A DNA stretch of 64,000 nt from Lichtheimia corymbifera B2541 (GCA_000697475.1 JNEU01000885.1:1-64000), one strand, 5' to 3'. Counted from the stretch's first letter, positions 23,179-35,263 are shown. Notes: generated by a model from the letters alone, not told the origin. Translations and numbers: made by a program.

Positions 23179-24261
23179 ATGATGCTCTACAAGTTGGTCG
23201 TTCTTGGTGATGGTGGTGTAGGCAAGGTAAGCATTGGATGGGAGAAGATGCCAAGATTCATGCGCATGCATATACATCCTTGTATGTGTATGCGTGTGTG
23301 TGTGTGTATGTGTGTGTATGTGTGTGTGCGTGTGATGATTGCGGAGGGCGGATATATAAGTATATTTGGGGAATGATACACTGATTGCCTGTTATTACCT
23401 TTTGTTATTTTTCGTAGACCGCCCTTACTATTCAGGTATGTTATCTTGGTCGCGTGTGAGGAGTGATGAGAATATTCCATTCATTGACGATTCCATTCCA
23501 CAAAAAAAAAATAGCTTTGTTTGAACCACTTTGTTGGTAAGTTTCCTTGCATTCGCAGTCGGAATAAGCGCTAATTTTACTTCCATATAGAGGTAAACAT
23601 TCATCATGCAAACAAAACAACCGGTCATCCATGTTGACGCTTTTCTTGATTACAACAGACCTATGATCCCACTATCGAAGATTCTTACCGAAAGCAAGTC
23701 GTGATTGATGATCAACCCTGTGTGCTTGAAGTATTGGATACAGCTGGCCAAGGTAAGTAAATTATCCTCACTTCCCAATGGATATGGAATGATGACCTTT
23801 ATGCATTTTTATAGAGGAATACACTGCCTTGAGAGATCAATGGATCAGGTAAGACATTGGTGCATGAATCTCGTGATCAATCACACTTACACCTATACTC
23901 TAGGGATGGTGAAGGTTTCCTTTTGGTGTACTCTATAACAGCTCGTTCTACCTTTGAGCGTATTGAGCGTTTCCGTGAGCAAATTTTCCGTGTCAAGGAT
24001 GTGGACAATGTGCCCATGATGTTGGTTGGCAACAAGTGTGACCGAGTGACAGAGCGTGAGGTGACACGTGAGGAAGGCATGATGATGGCAAGACGAATGG
24101 GTTGCGAATTTATCGAGACTTCAGCAAAGACCTGCGTCAACGTCGAGCGTTCCTTTTACCAAGTGGTCAAGATTATCCGTGCTCAACGTGAAGGTCTTCG
24201 TACCGGTCCCAAGGGCAAGAGCAAGAAGGAAGGCAAAAAGAACAAGTGTTTGATTCTGTAA
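23179..24261 (+). CDS. Ras-family GTPase, fungal Ras2 type, with 2-nt micro-exon
   Basis: A small GTPase of the filamentous-fungal Ras2 group, likely acting in growth and morphogenesis signalling at membranes. Seven exons: 23179-23226, 23418-23435 (18 nt), 23515-23536 (22 nt), 23591-23592 (2 nt), 23659-23752, 23815-23848, 23904-24261; total 191 residues. All G boxes are intact: [19 protein letters not shown] (effector), DTAGQE, NKCD and ETSAK. The C-terminus is a polybasic tail ending in the CAAX box CLIL, where the last Leu predicts geranylgeranylation. There is no upstream cysteine for palmitoylation. The first intron (191 nt) carries a TG microsatellite. Two adjacent Met codons begin the frame. 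Confidence 0.93.
23281..23334. repeat. TG microsatellite inside Ras2-type intron 1
   Basis: Imperfect TG/TATG run within the 191-nt first intron, which makes that intron about three times the usual length in this window. Confidence 0.9.
23591..23592 (+). other. 2-nt micro-exon (AG) of the Ras2-type gene
   Basis: Context is CCATATAG|AG|GTAAACAT. It is flanked by a 54-nt intron (23537-23590, branch-like GCTAAT) and a 66-nt intron (23593-23658, branch-like GTTGAC). The preceding exon ends GTT-G and the next starts ACC-TAT; inserting AG gives Val-Glu-Thr-Tyr, exactly the Ras effector spacing. A single intron joining G to ACC gives an immediate stop (GAC CTA TGA). Confidence 0.75.
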
Positions 24262-25108
24262 AAAACAACAACCAAGGTCTTGACGACGCACATCACATCA
24301 CATATTATCAGGGGATCGTATTCATATACCCTGTTCGCTCTCACCTTTCTCTCTCTCTCTCTCTCTCTCTTTTTCGACACTCACACACACGCTCATCACA
24401 CACACACACTCTCTCTCTCGCTCACATATAGTCTCACACTCTCTCCCTCTTCCTCTCGCACACACTTTTTAACTTTCCCTCTTTTATTTCTTTCCTATCT
24501 TCTCTTTTATTACTATCACAAGCCAACTATGTAAAAAGAAATCAGGGATAGCTTGATGTGCATCTCTTTTATTACTTCTTTTCTAGTAACACGCAACATG
24601 TTATTTAAATGAATTCCACAGTGCTGTTTCCCAATATCTCCAATTTGCTCGCATTATGTAGATTGTTCGTTTCCAGTCAACAATGAAGATAAGCAGTTTA
24701 CTGTATCCGAGCATCAAATGCAGAATCTAGCAAGGAAGAACAAAATGCTGAGCCATCTTGTAGGCATGACGTGCATCAGATTTCATATTTCAGTGAACAA
24801 GTGCTATTAAACTAGCCGATTGAGTGGTCCTCTCACGCTAAAGACAAAGTCATTATCAGAGCCATCCCAGTCAAAATTGGATGTTTTTACACAATGAAAG
24901 TTTCAATAAAGAGCTTCTGTTGTTGCATTACGCGATTGATTGTTTACAGGGTAGAGTCATGGTTACTAAAAGTCTCATCAAGAGTGGAGTATATCATATA
25001 CGCCCAGCATGAATCAAACGTTCGGAAGCAGTCTTAATCCTGCACACCTCTTGTTGCTCCACACAAACTTAAAATACACGACTCCTCCAGAATCGCTCTC
25101 GCCACTCG
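24262..25108. other. Intergenic with CT/CA microsatellite
   Basis: The 3' region of the Ras gene holds CT (24349-24370) followed by mixed CA/CT runs to about 24475. The rest is AT-rich with no gene recognised; the final bases are the leader of the next gene. Confidence 0.5.
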
Positions 25109-27336
25109 ATGGATACATCGCCCAATATACCCCGCAAGGTAAAACGGCACGGCATGTGATAGCAGATTGTAGTCGCTCATGTATTCATTCTGGATAGCGA
25201 TCCCAACCCCCTTATCTTAAAAGCAGCAACACTCAACGTCGACTCGATCAATCTCGTGGTTCAAGGCGACCTGCTCATGTCGAAGGTATGCTTGATGCTG
25301 TCATACCTGTGCTTGGAAATATGGTACTGATCTATAAGCATTGACTGTAAGCAGGCTCTTCCAAGGGCGTGTCAGATCGCGGCGATCGTGCAACGCTACG
25401 GCCTTCAAGCAGTGGTACTTTCTCGTGCACGTGACATGTTTATGGGCAATTGGATACTAATATGATGGTGGGATAGGGCGATCACCAACTGCATCACCAC
25501 GTGTAAAAGCAATGCCATCCTTCACCACCAATAACGCATTATCTCGACATAATAATAACGATTCATCATCATCATCATCATCACAATCGCAATCGCATTC
25601 AACAAGTACTGGTACACCTGAGCAACAATCCTTTGAATGGCATGGACATCTTGAACCTCCTGATACTGCCGGCGGTATTGCAACAATGGATGTTCATATC
25701 CAATCCATCGCTGGTCGAGCTCCACATGCATCTCGTGTCAAGGAAATGCTGAATCGACTCAGTACCAACAACAAGATCCAGATTCGATCCTTTCTGGCTC
25801 TCAACATCATCCAACGCTTCTTTTCGCAATCAGCAAGTATTATGATGATGACACCTGGTTCGACTGGAAGTGTACAGTTCGCCAAATGTCGAAGTTTCTT
25901 GACAATCAACAGGATGGTAAGCATCTTTAGGGGTGGGATCATAGTATGGAGAGACCGAGATCTATTTTACTAAATGGTTTTATCAAGGCAGGCTTGATTT
26001 TACGACCCTCAAAACCTTCTGAACTCTTGGCTGTTATACCTCATTCAGAAGCGATGGAAAAAGGCTGGAGACTCAAGAACGCTTGGTTACCCCATAATAT
26101 GCTGGTGATCTACTTGCCTTCCATTCCTCCCGAACCACCACTATTGAAAGGCTATCTCAACCTGGACATGTTTGTCAATACGACACCTGGTGAATCCTTT
26201 GACTGGCAGACCATGACTTTGGCGCTCAAATTTCCTGCCGAGGCAAGTCTTATATACATATATATGTCAATCACATATATACTGATTCAATTTGGTAATA
26301 GCTTTTAAAGGAGATCAAGCCCGATACTCTTATTGTGGTCTGTGGATTTTCAAAATGGGCAGCAGAATTGAGACAAGCATATCAAGTGTTCAAGGCAAAG
26401 AAAATAAACCATTCCCGGCGAAGAGTGGTCCTTGTAAGTTGAAATCGCACCCATCATTCTAACATTTCACTCATCCTGTGTGGTTAGCTCGACCGATACC
26501 AAGATTGCCGCTTTCAACGTGATCTATCAACATGGAAGGGATCAGGGCAGCCTCCGTCTTTTTGGGAGTTTGGAATTTACGATTTGGATACACCAAAAAT
26601 GCCTCCAGCGAAACGGATTTTCCCTGAATACACGGGTAAGTAGGAAAAGGACAGAATGGATGGAATAGGGGAACTCATCATGACCTTGTTAGGTGGATTT
26701 ATCACTACCAACCTGGAAAACATTATTGAGAAACCCACCATCCTTGATAGCATAGCGGATGCCACTCGACGGGTATGTACGTTTTGTTGTCAAGGCGGGA
26801 TGTCGACTCACCTTGGTTCGTTTTGTAGTTGAATTTGAATACAGCAAACGGTGAATGGAAGTTTGTGTTGAGAGATGATATCCTGGATCGTTTATCTCGG
26901 AAAATGGATAGCCAGAATGCGTCACAGTAAGTACCTCCACTTTTCATTTAAGGGAGCATGATGGTAATGTGTGATGATATTTGCAGGATACGGATTGCAC
27001 TTTTACATCTCAAGACGATACTTATTTGCAATGAATGCGAGCTAGTACATGATTGGGCGGAAGGGGTGAGTACTATTATGCACTTTTATACGCTTTGTTT
27101 CTAATCATCCATTCTCCTTGTAGAATCAAGGCGAAGGCGGCGTTGAACCAACCCCGGTGGATGACTCAGCGGTTTCGTTAATGGAGCGGTTGTTGCGACA
27201 GTGTTGCTATTCACGCCAGAACTTTGTGATTGTGAATGATATCGCTTCCAGAATTCCCAAACGACGACTTAGAGTCATTGAAGAAATACCATCTTGGGAC
27301 CTATACAAATCGCTTTCCATGGAACAACCCCATTGA
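25109..27336 (+). CDS. Uncharacterised protein, possible SPOC-like domain
   Basis: Not firmly recognised. Eleven exons (25109-25138, 25198-25285, 25355-25414, 25477-25916, 25988-26242, 26311-26433, 26488-26635, 26693-26772, 26829-26926, 26987-27065, 27124-27336) join to 537 residues. Residues 1-100 are Ser/Arg/Gln-rich and disordered. From FEWHGHLEPPD a folded region follows whose pattern (Trp-x-Gly start, VHIQSIAGRAP, then VIYLPSIPPE) resembles a SPOC domain. After it comes an alpha/beta region (TLIVVCGFSKWAAELRQ). Chp1 of the fission-yeast silencing complex has SPOC plus PIN domains, so a nuclear silencing role is conceivable, but no chromodomain is seen. The intron after 26242 starts with GC (GCAAGT). 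The start was chosen because it is the ATG giving an in-frame first splice. Confidence 0.7.
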
Positions 27337-29051
27337 TATCTCCCCCACCACCACCACCACCGTGTACTACCAGCTTCAACCATGTTCACGCGACTGTACT
27401 ATATTATAATCTCTACAATACAAACTGTGCATATTCAATGGCTCGTGGCCGTGTATCTGAAATAGGAAGGAGTTACTTTCATGGTTCATTTTCTTTGGGG
27501 AGAAGGTTCTTTTTTTTTGTGGGATCGGTCATTGATACGAGTTCACATTTTGCGATGCCAATGATGATAATCTTTAAGCGCGCGCTTCAGCCACCTCACC
27601 GTTTGCAAAAATCGGCGCTTCTTTTGATCAATCGATCCTGCAACCCAGGCCGCTATCTTTTATGACATTTCTTGACCTCCCCCAAGCGGTCTAGACCAAC
27701 CCATTTTACCACCAGCCATCTACACTATCTGTCTTGTCTATGATGCCCTCACCATGAACGAACATGAAGAATTGTCAAGATCGATACGATTTGTGGCTAA
27801 ATAGGGGGGTTGCATGGCAACACGTTTTGCACCAAATATAGTCAATTGCCGCATTGTACTTGGGTACACAAGGAGAGGCGCAGTGTCAAAGGTTAAGAAT
27901 GCATCAACAAACATGCAACACGCCATACTATTGCCGATGGTGCAACCCACGTTGACTTTATGACCCTATTTTGCCCACACACGTACACACACACGCTCGC
28001 TCTCTTTATTACAGCAATTGTCAAAGGCGTTGTCAATACATTCGAGTTGTCCACAAGTTATCAGAGCACAACAACTGCAACGTTCATGCGTGATGTCTGC
28101 GTTCGAGAAGGGATGATATACAAACGTGGAAGGAATCGGTTTACAAAAGGACACAGTGATCCATGGCAACCGTCAGCAGCATTCAATGAAATCTTACCTT
28201 AAATGAAAAAAGCATATCGCTCCATGTGCTCGATGATTCAATGGGCGACAGGAACAAACCATCATCATCATTATCATCAGATGCAGATATCAACAACGTC
28301 CATCAGCTGGCAACAGGGCGTGGCATAATGCCTTGTTCATTCCGATCGTCACCTTTGAAAACAACCAAAATACCAGGGCACAAATGAGTGTGATCAAGTT
28401 TGGTTTTCAAATGGTCGGGCAGGGGCCTTTTTGACATTTGCTATCAGGTCATGCACCGGCTCTCCGACTCACGTGGTATAATGGGATTGATTGTTCCTTC
28501 TTCTTTGTCAAGTCTTTTACAACCATCAGCATTTGAAAAAAAAAAAAGTCATCCAAATCAGAGCTATCGCTGCCGTCAGTAGTATCATCTCATCACAGTG
28601 GACATTACAGTACGACTGCCCTTCCAACCACTGTAATGGATTGACAAAACGTGAGCATCAGCACCAATAAAGAACAACATTGCCTTACTTCGATATACGC
28701 ATTCGCCTATAAAGCAGACAGGAGGGTGTATGATACCATGGAGAATGTTACACATGACCGCCCTTTACATGATGGGGGGAGTATACGCAGTGGTTGGTAC
28801 ATGCGTTTTGTTGGATACTTGATTGACAAGCCCGCTGTTAAACTTTTTCAATTTGTTTCAGGTCAACGACCCAGACTTTTTCCTCCTTTCTCTCACTTTC
28901 TCCTTTCCTCTCCTTTCTACTCGAGAAGAAGCGTTACTGCAGGCTCAGTTGTCGTCTTCTTTACCTTCATTTACTACACTTGTTACATAATTTTCTGCAT
29001 TCACATTCCACGCCATTCATTTTTTCTCTCTCTCGGACGGTCATTATCAAC
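27337..29051. other. Intergenic, about 1.7 kb
   Basis: No convincing gene. Short frames on both strands lack domain-like features. A CT-rich leader with TTCTC runs precedes the ATG at 29052. Confidence 0.45.
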
Positions 29052-30711
29052 ATGTCATCATCCTTCTATGCATCCGATATGAACAACCATCTTCAACGTA
29101 GACAAGCACCATCTCTCGATGAGTGAGTAATCAAGAAGAACGCACGAAAAGCACACATAATACTGAACTATATATATAATCGTAGTTTGCCAACTCTTGG
29201 TGGTGGTAATGACAACGGTGGTAGCAGTAACAGCGGTACTGCAGCAGCAGGTCAAGACCCCAACGTATGTTTGTTTATCTAAATTACGTAATGCTGTCAT
29301 ATTAGAAGTTTACTCACGTGCATACACATGTATAGGATGCTAGCAGTGGTGGTGCTACCAACAGCGGCAGCGACAGCAGCACTAGTGGTGGTAGCAATGA
29401 TGCTAATGCCAATGATACACCAAGTGCTGGTAGCGGCGGCAGCGGCGGCAATGGTGATAGCAGCTCAGAGCCAACCGCATCTTCTGGAGATGGTAATACC
29501 ACTCCCGACAATGGCAACAACCAACCAGACCCGACTACACCCGCACCTGCTGATCCTACTACATCTGCCGCTAATAATGAACCTTCATCTGGTAACAACC
29601 CGCAGCAACCAACCCAATCACCATCCAATGATAATCAACAACCTACCACAAGTAATCAGCCTCCACAACCTACTACTACACAGGCTCCACCATCATCATC
29701 TCAACAGCCTGAAACATCGAGTGTTCCACCAACTACTACTACAGCTGCACCTACCACATCATCTTCATCGTCTGAGACAACTACCTCTTCGGCGATTGAA
29801 TCGTTATCCAGTAGCTCAAGTGCCTCAAGCTCAACGAGTGCCTCTCCATCAGGTATGCTGAAACTTGAAAAATATGCATAGAGTGTGACCATTGACAACA
29901 AAATTTACTAGTGACATCAGCAGCAGCATCTGATAATTCGACCAACACAGGTGCAATTGCAGGTGGCGTTGTGGGAGGCGTTGTGGGTGTTGCTCTCATT
30001 GGTAAGTTTTGCTTTTTCTATCATTTGCATGAACCTGAGCATGGGAAATAACCGCCTTGTCATATGTTTATAGCTGGCTTGATTGCATTTCTCTTGATCA
30101 GAAGACGCAAGCAACGTCGTGAACGTCGTGCACAACGTGAACGTGATGACATGATCTTTAACAGCCATGGCTATGAAACAGAGACAACATCCAACCAGCA
30201 ATGGTCGCCTACAATGATGGAACATACACCGACCATGTCAGCACGTGCATTCCCACCTCCAGGTACAGCAGGTGGTATGGATAGTGAACGCTATTACGTT
30301 GAGCCAGAGCCACCACTTCCTGTAAATCATTACAACAATTGGTCTCCAAGCACAGCACAGCAACCAGAGTATTACCCCTACATGGAGGATCACTCGACTG
30401 TGAGCGGTGGACCTGATTATGCTCATGAGCAGTATTATAACGCAACCAATGCTGTTGGAGGTGCAATGGCACCACAGCCACACCATTACGGCTATGAGCA
30501 ACATCATCAACAACAACCTACATCGCCTGTAGCTTATTCAGACCCTGCTAGTACATCCCCCACGATGCAGAATCCACCATCAGCCGACTACGATTATTAT
30601 CATCAATATAATGTGGGCGCTGCTGGTGCTGGTGGTGCTGGTGGTGGCTATTATGGCCAACAACAAGCGCATCAACCTTATGACAAGCCCGATGCTAAAG
30701 ATGGTCAATAA
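29052..30711 (+). CDS. Mucin-like single-pass membrane protein
   Basis: Resembles fungal cell-wall stress sensors (Mid2/Wsc class) in layout, not by a recognised domain. Five exons (29052-29122, 29186-29264, 29336-29852, 29912-30001, 30074-30711) join to 464 residues. Residues 30-230 are almost wholly Ser, Thr, Pro, Asn, Gly and Gln, suited to O-mannosylation. A single membrane span follows (GAIAGGVVGGVVGVALIAGL...FLLI), with a stop-transfer RRRKQRRERRAQRER. The cytoplasmic tail is rich in Tyr, Pro, Gln and His with YY pairs. There is no N-terminal signal peptide at the chosen ATG, so either the start lies in an unseen upstream exon or the span itself acts as signal-anchor. It could alternatively be an adhesin-like protein. 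Confidence 0.8.
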
Positions 30712-31190
30712 ACGCTTTGTAGTATACTTTCACGTAGTACACATTTGTGCAATTGTGCAACGCGTAATTTTCTGATTCAATCAAAACAAGGATGTTCATC
30801 ATGCGCACAGCTAAATAGCCAACATCTTTTGACTATATCACCGCTCCCCTAGTTTTACCGGTTGTATAATTTAACACATTGTCCACATGGCCATAGTATT
30901 GGGTCTCCTATAGGCTCGCTGCTTAAAATGAAAGAGATGTGTCATTTGTTTGACGTAGCGCAATGATAAGCATATGAAAAAAGAAGGTGCATAATTGAGC
31001 TCGATGGGACACTGTGGATGGTTGGGCAATTACTCAGAAAAGCAACATTGCCCAAGTACATAGGCGAATGAATGCTCTGTATCTTGCACACAATGCTTCA
31101 CAAGAGCTTGTCGTTTGTGCTGTGTTGCACGCATCAATATTCTCTTGTCACTCTTTAAAAGTGTCACAATCAACGCTATTCCCAGGGTCA
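30712..31190. other. Intergenic upstream of phosphoesterase gene
   Basis: 3' region of the membrane protein gene and promoter of the phosphoesterase gene; no coding sequence is seen. Confidence 0.45.
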
Positions 31191-31198
31191 TATATAAA
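31191..31198 (+). promoter_or_regulatory. TATA box of phosphoesterase gene
   Basis: TATATAAA located 66-73 bases upstream of the ATG at 31264, an ideal sequence and spacing for a fungal TATA box. Confidence 0.6.
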
Positions 31199-31263
31199 GC
31201 CATCCACGCCAAAGACGATCGGTTGTCCCATTGAACCTTTATCCCCCATCCCACTCATTTACT

Positions 31264-34200
31264 ATGAGGCTCCTCTCATCGTTCCTTGCACTGCTGCCAG
31301 CAGCAGCCATGGTGCTATCCTCGGTCTCTGCTGCACCCACTGCTGCACCCAAAAAGAAGATTGTCCCTGGCAAGGATTTTGATCGCATTGTTATTGTCGT
31401 CTTTGAAAATCAGGATTATGAAGACGCTGCTGCCGATCCTTACTACTCGACCCTGGCTGAAAGACATGATGGTAATAATTGCTTGTATACTCGTGTGCAG
31501 CACAATGTCATAGGCTCCTCCTCATTCTCTCTCGTTTCTACTAGGTATTCAGCTTACCAATTACTTTGGCTTGACCCATCCCTCGCAACCCAACTATGTA
31601 AGTTGACATCATCATGGAACATGTATATAACGGAGCAAGTGCCCTAATGCTGGTTACACACATGATGATGAAATAGGTTGGCATGATTAGTGGTTCCACG
31701 GATGGCGTCGTCTTGGATGCCAACTCAGATATCGATCGCAAGTCGATCGTAGATCTCCTCGAAACGAGAGATATCTCTTGGAAAGCCTACATGGAAGGAT
31801 ATCCAGGTATGTATAATACTTCTATGTCAGTGCCTTGAATCTAATTCCTCTCTGTGGCCATTTTACTAGGTGATTGCTTCCAAGGCCGTAAAAATGGCAC
31901 CTACTATCGCAAGCATAACCCCTTCATGTCCTTTACCAACATTTCCAACACCACCCGCTGTGACAATATCGTCAACGCTGACCAGCTTGACAAAGATATT
32001 GCCAACAATGAAGTCCCCCAGTTTGTCTACTACACCCCTGATGTGAGTATAACATTTTTCAATCAAGATAACTTTATTAATCATACACGTCCCATATGGG
32101 TTGTTCTTAGATCAACAACGATGGCCATGGTAAGTCAAACGCTGAAAGAACCCGCCACATTAATTACTCATCATGGGTTATATGATAGACACCTCGCTTG
32201 AATTTGCATCCAACTGGACCAAATCGTGGCTCGAGCCTCGTCTCAAGGAAAAGGCCTTTACCGAAAACACTCTCTTTGTCATTACTTGGGATGAGAACAA
32301 GACCTGGGTTGTCAAAAAGAACCAAGTTCTCACCGTACTCCTCGGACCTGCTGTAAAGAGAAGCGCACTCACTGATGGTGTCAAGTACGACCACTATTCT
32401 ATTCTCAGATCTGTTGAAGACAACGTAAGGCTATATCCGCGCTTTATACTCTTGTCATTATACTCACGGAAATTTCACATGTGAATAGTGGGAATTAGGC
32501 AACCTCGGTGAAAAGGATGTTGATGCTACACCCTTTATTCTCAAAGATCAAGCTGGTAACTAATCGTCAACCTGATGTCCTATCTACAAAACCTCCTCCA
32601 TCATCATAAATATATTCTAAAACACACCATGTAACACACCATGTTGCATAATAGAAAATGGTGCATCAGGCAAGATTAAGAATGTTGTGTTGTTGGTCAT
32701 GGAAAATCGATCCTTTGATCGTATGGCTGGATGGTTCAAGTAAGTGAGCACATGATCGTGTGTGTGTGTGTGTGTGTGTGCCATGGAATTAACTTTCTCA
32801 CGTATCACAAATTCATGCGTGGACCAGATATTCGGATCAAATCGACGGCCTTACAGGAAAGGAATACAATCTCGAGGACCCAACGAATTCTTCTAGCACC
32901 AAGATTTATGCTACCAACAAAGGCTTACTCAAGGATCCCAGAGACCCACCTCATGAACATGAATGGGTCACCCAACAAATCACTGGCAATGAAACCACAC
33001 CTACCAGTGCCCAGTTGCATGATACTTCCATGGGTGGATTTGTTGCTAGCTTTGTCAAGCAATTCCCAGAGGTCGCTGGAAACCAAACTGCCATGGCACA
33101 AGCAATGAATGGCTTTGATCCTTCATCCATTCCCATTACCTATGAGCTTGCAAGCAATTATACCATCTTTGATCGCTGGTTCTCGTCCTTCCCTGGTTCC
33201 ACTATGCCTAATCGTATGTTTGTGCATTCAGCTACATCCGATGGCGAGGTTAGTTTTCTTTGTGATGATGCATGATCCTATCTTTCTTTTGGCTCACTCG
33301 ACATGATGACCATCATAGATGGTGACTGATGGCTGGAAGTATATTGGTGGTTATTCACAACGTACTATTTATCACAACCTAGCAGGTACGTGCATGGTGC
33401 TGAATGATGTGAGCAATCATGGCTGATGAATCAATATTAGATGCTGGAATCGATTGGGCCAACTATTATCAAATCATTCCTTCCTTGCTCATTTTCAACA
33501 AGCTGCGTCTTGGTTACCTCAAGAACTATCACAATTGGGCAACCTTCAAGAGCGATGCTGCTGATGGCAAATTGCCACCCATGACCTTTATTGACCCTGC
33601 CTACTTTTCTATTGGCGAATGCATTCCTGAAAATGACAACCATCCACCCGCTGATGTTGCTGAAGGTGAAAAGCTGCTCAAAGAAATCTATGAGACTCTT
33701 CGTGCATCACCCCAGTGGAATGAAACCTTGTTCATTGTTACGTACGATGAGGTAAGTAGTTCACGTGTATTTTGCTATGAGTGGATTGACTTGGAATTAA
33801 CATGTGGGATATATAGCATGGCGGTTACTATGATCATGTACCTACCCCCTTGAAGGATAGTAAGTATATACCATGAGCTGGTACATGATTGTCTTTTTGG
33901 AGCTCACAAAGATACACCTAGTTCCCAATCCCGATGGCAAGGAAACTGATGGCTTCAAATTTGATCGATTGGGTGTTCGCGTACCAACACTTTTGATTTC
34001 TCCCTGGGTCGAAAAGGGTGGTGTCATTCATGCTCCCAATGGTCCTGCCAAGAATTCAGAATATGAGCACTCTTCTATTCCTGCCACCATCAAAAAGGTA
34101 ACGCCTATATATATATTATTGCCTTGTGTTCGGTAGATGACTAACGTGTGCTACCCATTAGTTATTCAACCTTCCCAATCATTTGACTAAACGTGATGCC

Positions 34201-34445
34201 TGGGCTGGTACCTTTGAGCATGCCATCTCGCTTGATAAGCCACGCACCGATTGCCCAGAGACACTCTCTGACCCACCGGCTCCTGTCGTTGATACCAAAC
34301 CTGATAACAAATTTGGTAAGTCAAAGGTATCCATCATCACTATTATATCTGTTTGCTTATACATCCATACGTTGTTTTCTTTTACGTCTCAACAGAGGAG
34401 GCCATTTGCAATGGTCTCAAGGAGATTCTCCAAGGTGAATCATAG
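31264..34445 (+). CDS. Secreted two-domain phosphoesterase: acid-phosphatase-like + phospholipase C-like
   Basis: Fifteen exons join to 730 residues: 31264-31471, 31545-31597, 31677-31806, 31870-32042, 32111-32129, 32189-32424, 32489-32555, 32655-32739, 32828-33248, 33319-33385, 33441-33751, 33817-33859, 33922-34097, 34162-34315, 34396-34445. Residues 1-23 are a signal peptide. Domain 1 (to about 295) has [31 protein letters not shown] and FVITWDEN, as in fungal phosphate-repressible phosphatases. Domain 2 has [39 protein letters not shown] and [17 protein letters not shown], as in non-specific phospholipase C. Both belong to the phosphoesterase family (PF04185). Domain 2 has no start codon or signal peptide of its own, which favours one gene. 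If the intron 32556-32654 is not spliced, TAA at 32561-32563 ends a domain-1-only protein. Two adjacent genes is the alternative. Confidence 0.8.
32556..32654 (+). other. Domain-linking intron with in-frame stop when retained
   Basis: GTAACT...ATAATAG, 99 nt, longer than most introns here, with a CTAAAAC branch-like site. Spliced, it joins GCT-G to AA-AAT-GGT (Ala-Glu-Asn-Gly) and links the two phosphoesterase domains. Retained, the frame reads Gly-Asn-stop at once. Confidence 0.6.
32757..32780. repeat. TG microsatellite in an intron
   Basis: Pure TG run inside the intron after exon 8 of the phosphoesterase gene. Confidence 0.9.
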
Positions 34446-35263
34446 TTGATATGCTACGTACCTTTAACGTTTAATGTAATAATAAATCTCACGATTGCAT
34501 CGTATGATAATGTTACTGGTATTCTTTTTATTCATGCACCACATATATTTCGTCATGTATGACAGCGATCAGCTGATCGAAGGAGATAACTATATGCTGC
34601 AAACCACTCACTTATGAGTGGTATATGGATGATGATGACTGCTGTGCACATGCCAACCAAAGGTGTGACCAGCAAGTCTTTTGTGGCCTGTGGATCTCTG
34701 TACAACGTTGTACTTTTTCATCAAAGTCATAATCGATTGTAAATTATGGTGGAGAAGCTAAGGACTTGTGAAGAAGGAGGGGATATGGTGTGAAGAATGA
34801 TTCTGCATCAAGATGATTGGATCAAGGATAATGTTCTATTTTCTGAAAGGTAGAAATAATTGGGTGAATCGGGACTTTGGAAAAAGATCCACGCACTCAA
34901 AACCTCGGTACTGATCGACGTTGGGTGACACAAGCTGCTTTGGGTGTTTGGGACAACGTCATTCATTGTGTGTGGTCATTTTAACATGTTGTTGCTTGGT
35001 CTCCTCATTTCCTTCTTCATCCCCCCTTTTTTATATACAATGGCAACATTTACAACATGCTCATGCTCTTTTATGTCATTTTATCAGATACAACAATGAA
35101 TGATAACGGGCAAGTTGGGGGGATTTACTACTGCGGACTTTTTAGTCAGTGCAACTGTAAATCCCTTGCTGTGTAGCACCGACCCATTCTTTTCCACACT
35201 GTCTCACTTTTTTCGTTCCATATACACACTTTTCCCCCTTCAGCGATACCGTACAAGGAGGTC
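34446..35263. other. Intergenic upstream of HExxH protein
   Basis: No gene recognised. A TTTTATATAC TATA-like stretch lies near 35029-35038, too far (about 230 bases) from the ATG to assign. Confidence 0.4.

Noticed and set aside
32699..34445. Second phosphoesterase as an independent gene starting at the Met of MENRSFD
   Set aside because: That start would remove the strand before the essential ENRSFD motif and leave a secreted-type enzyme without a signal peptide.
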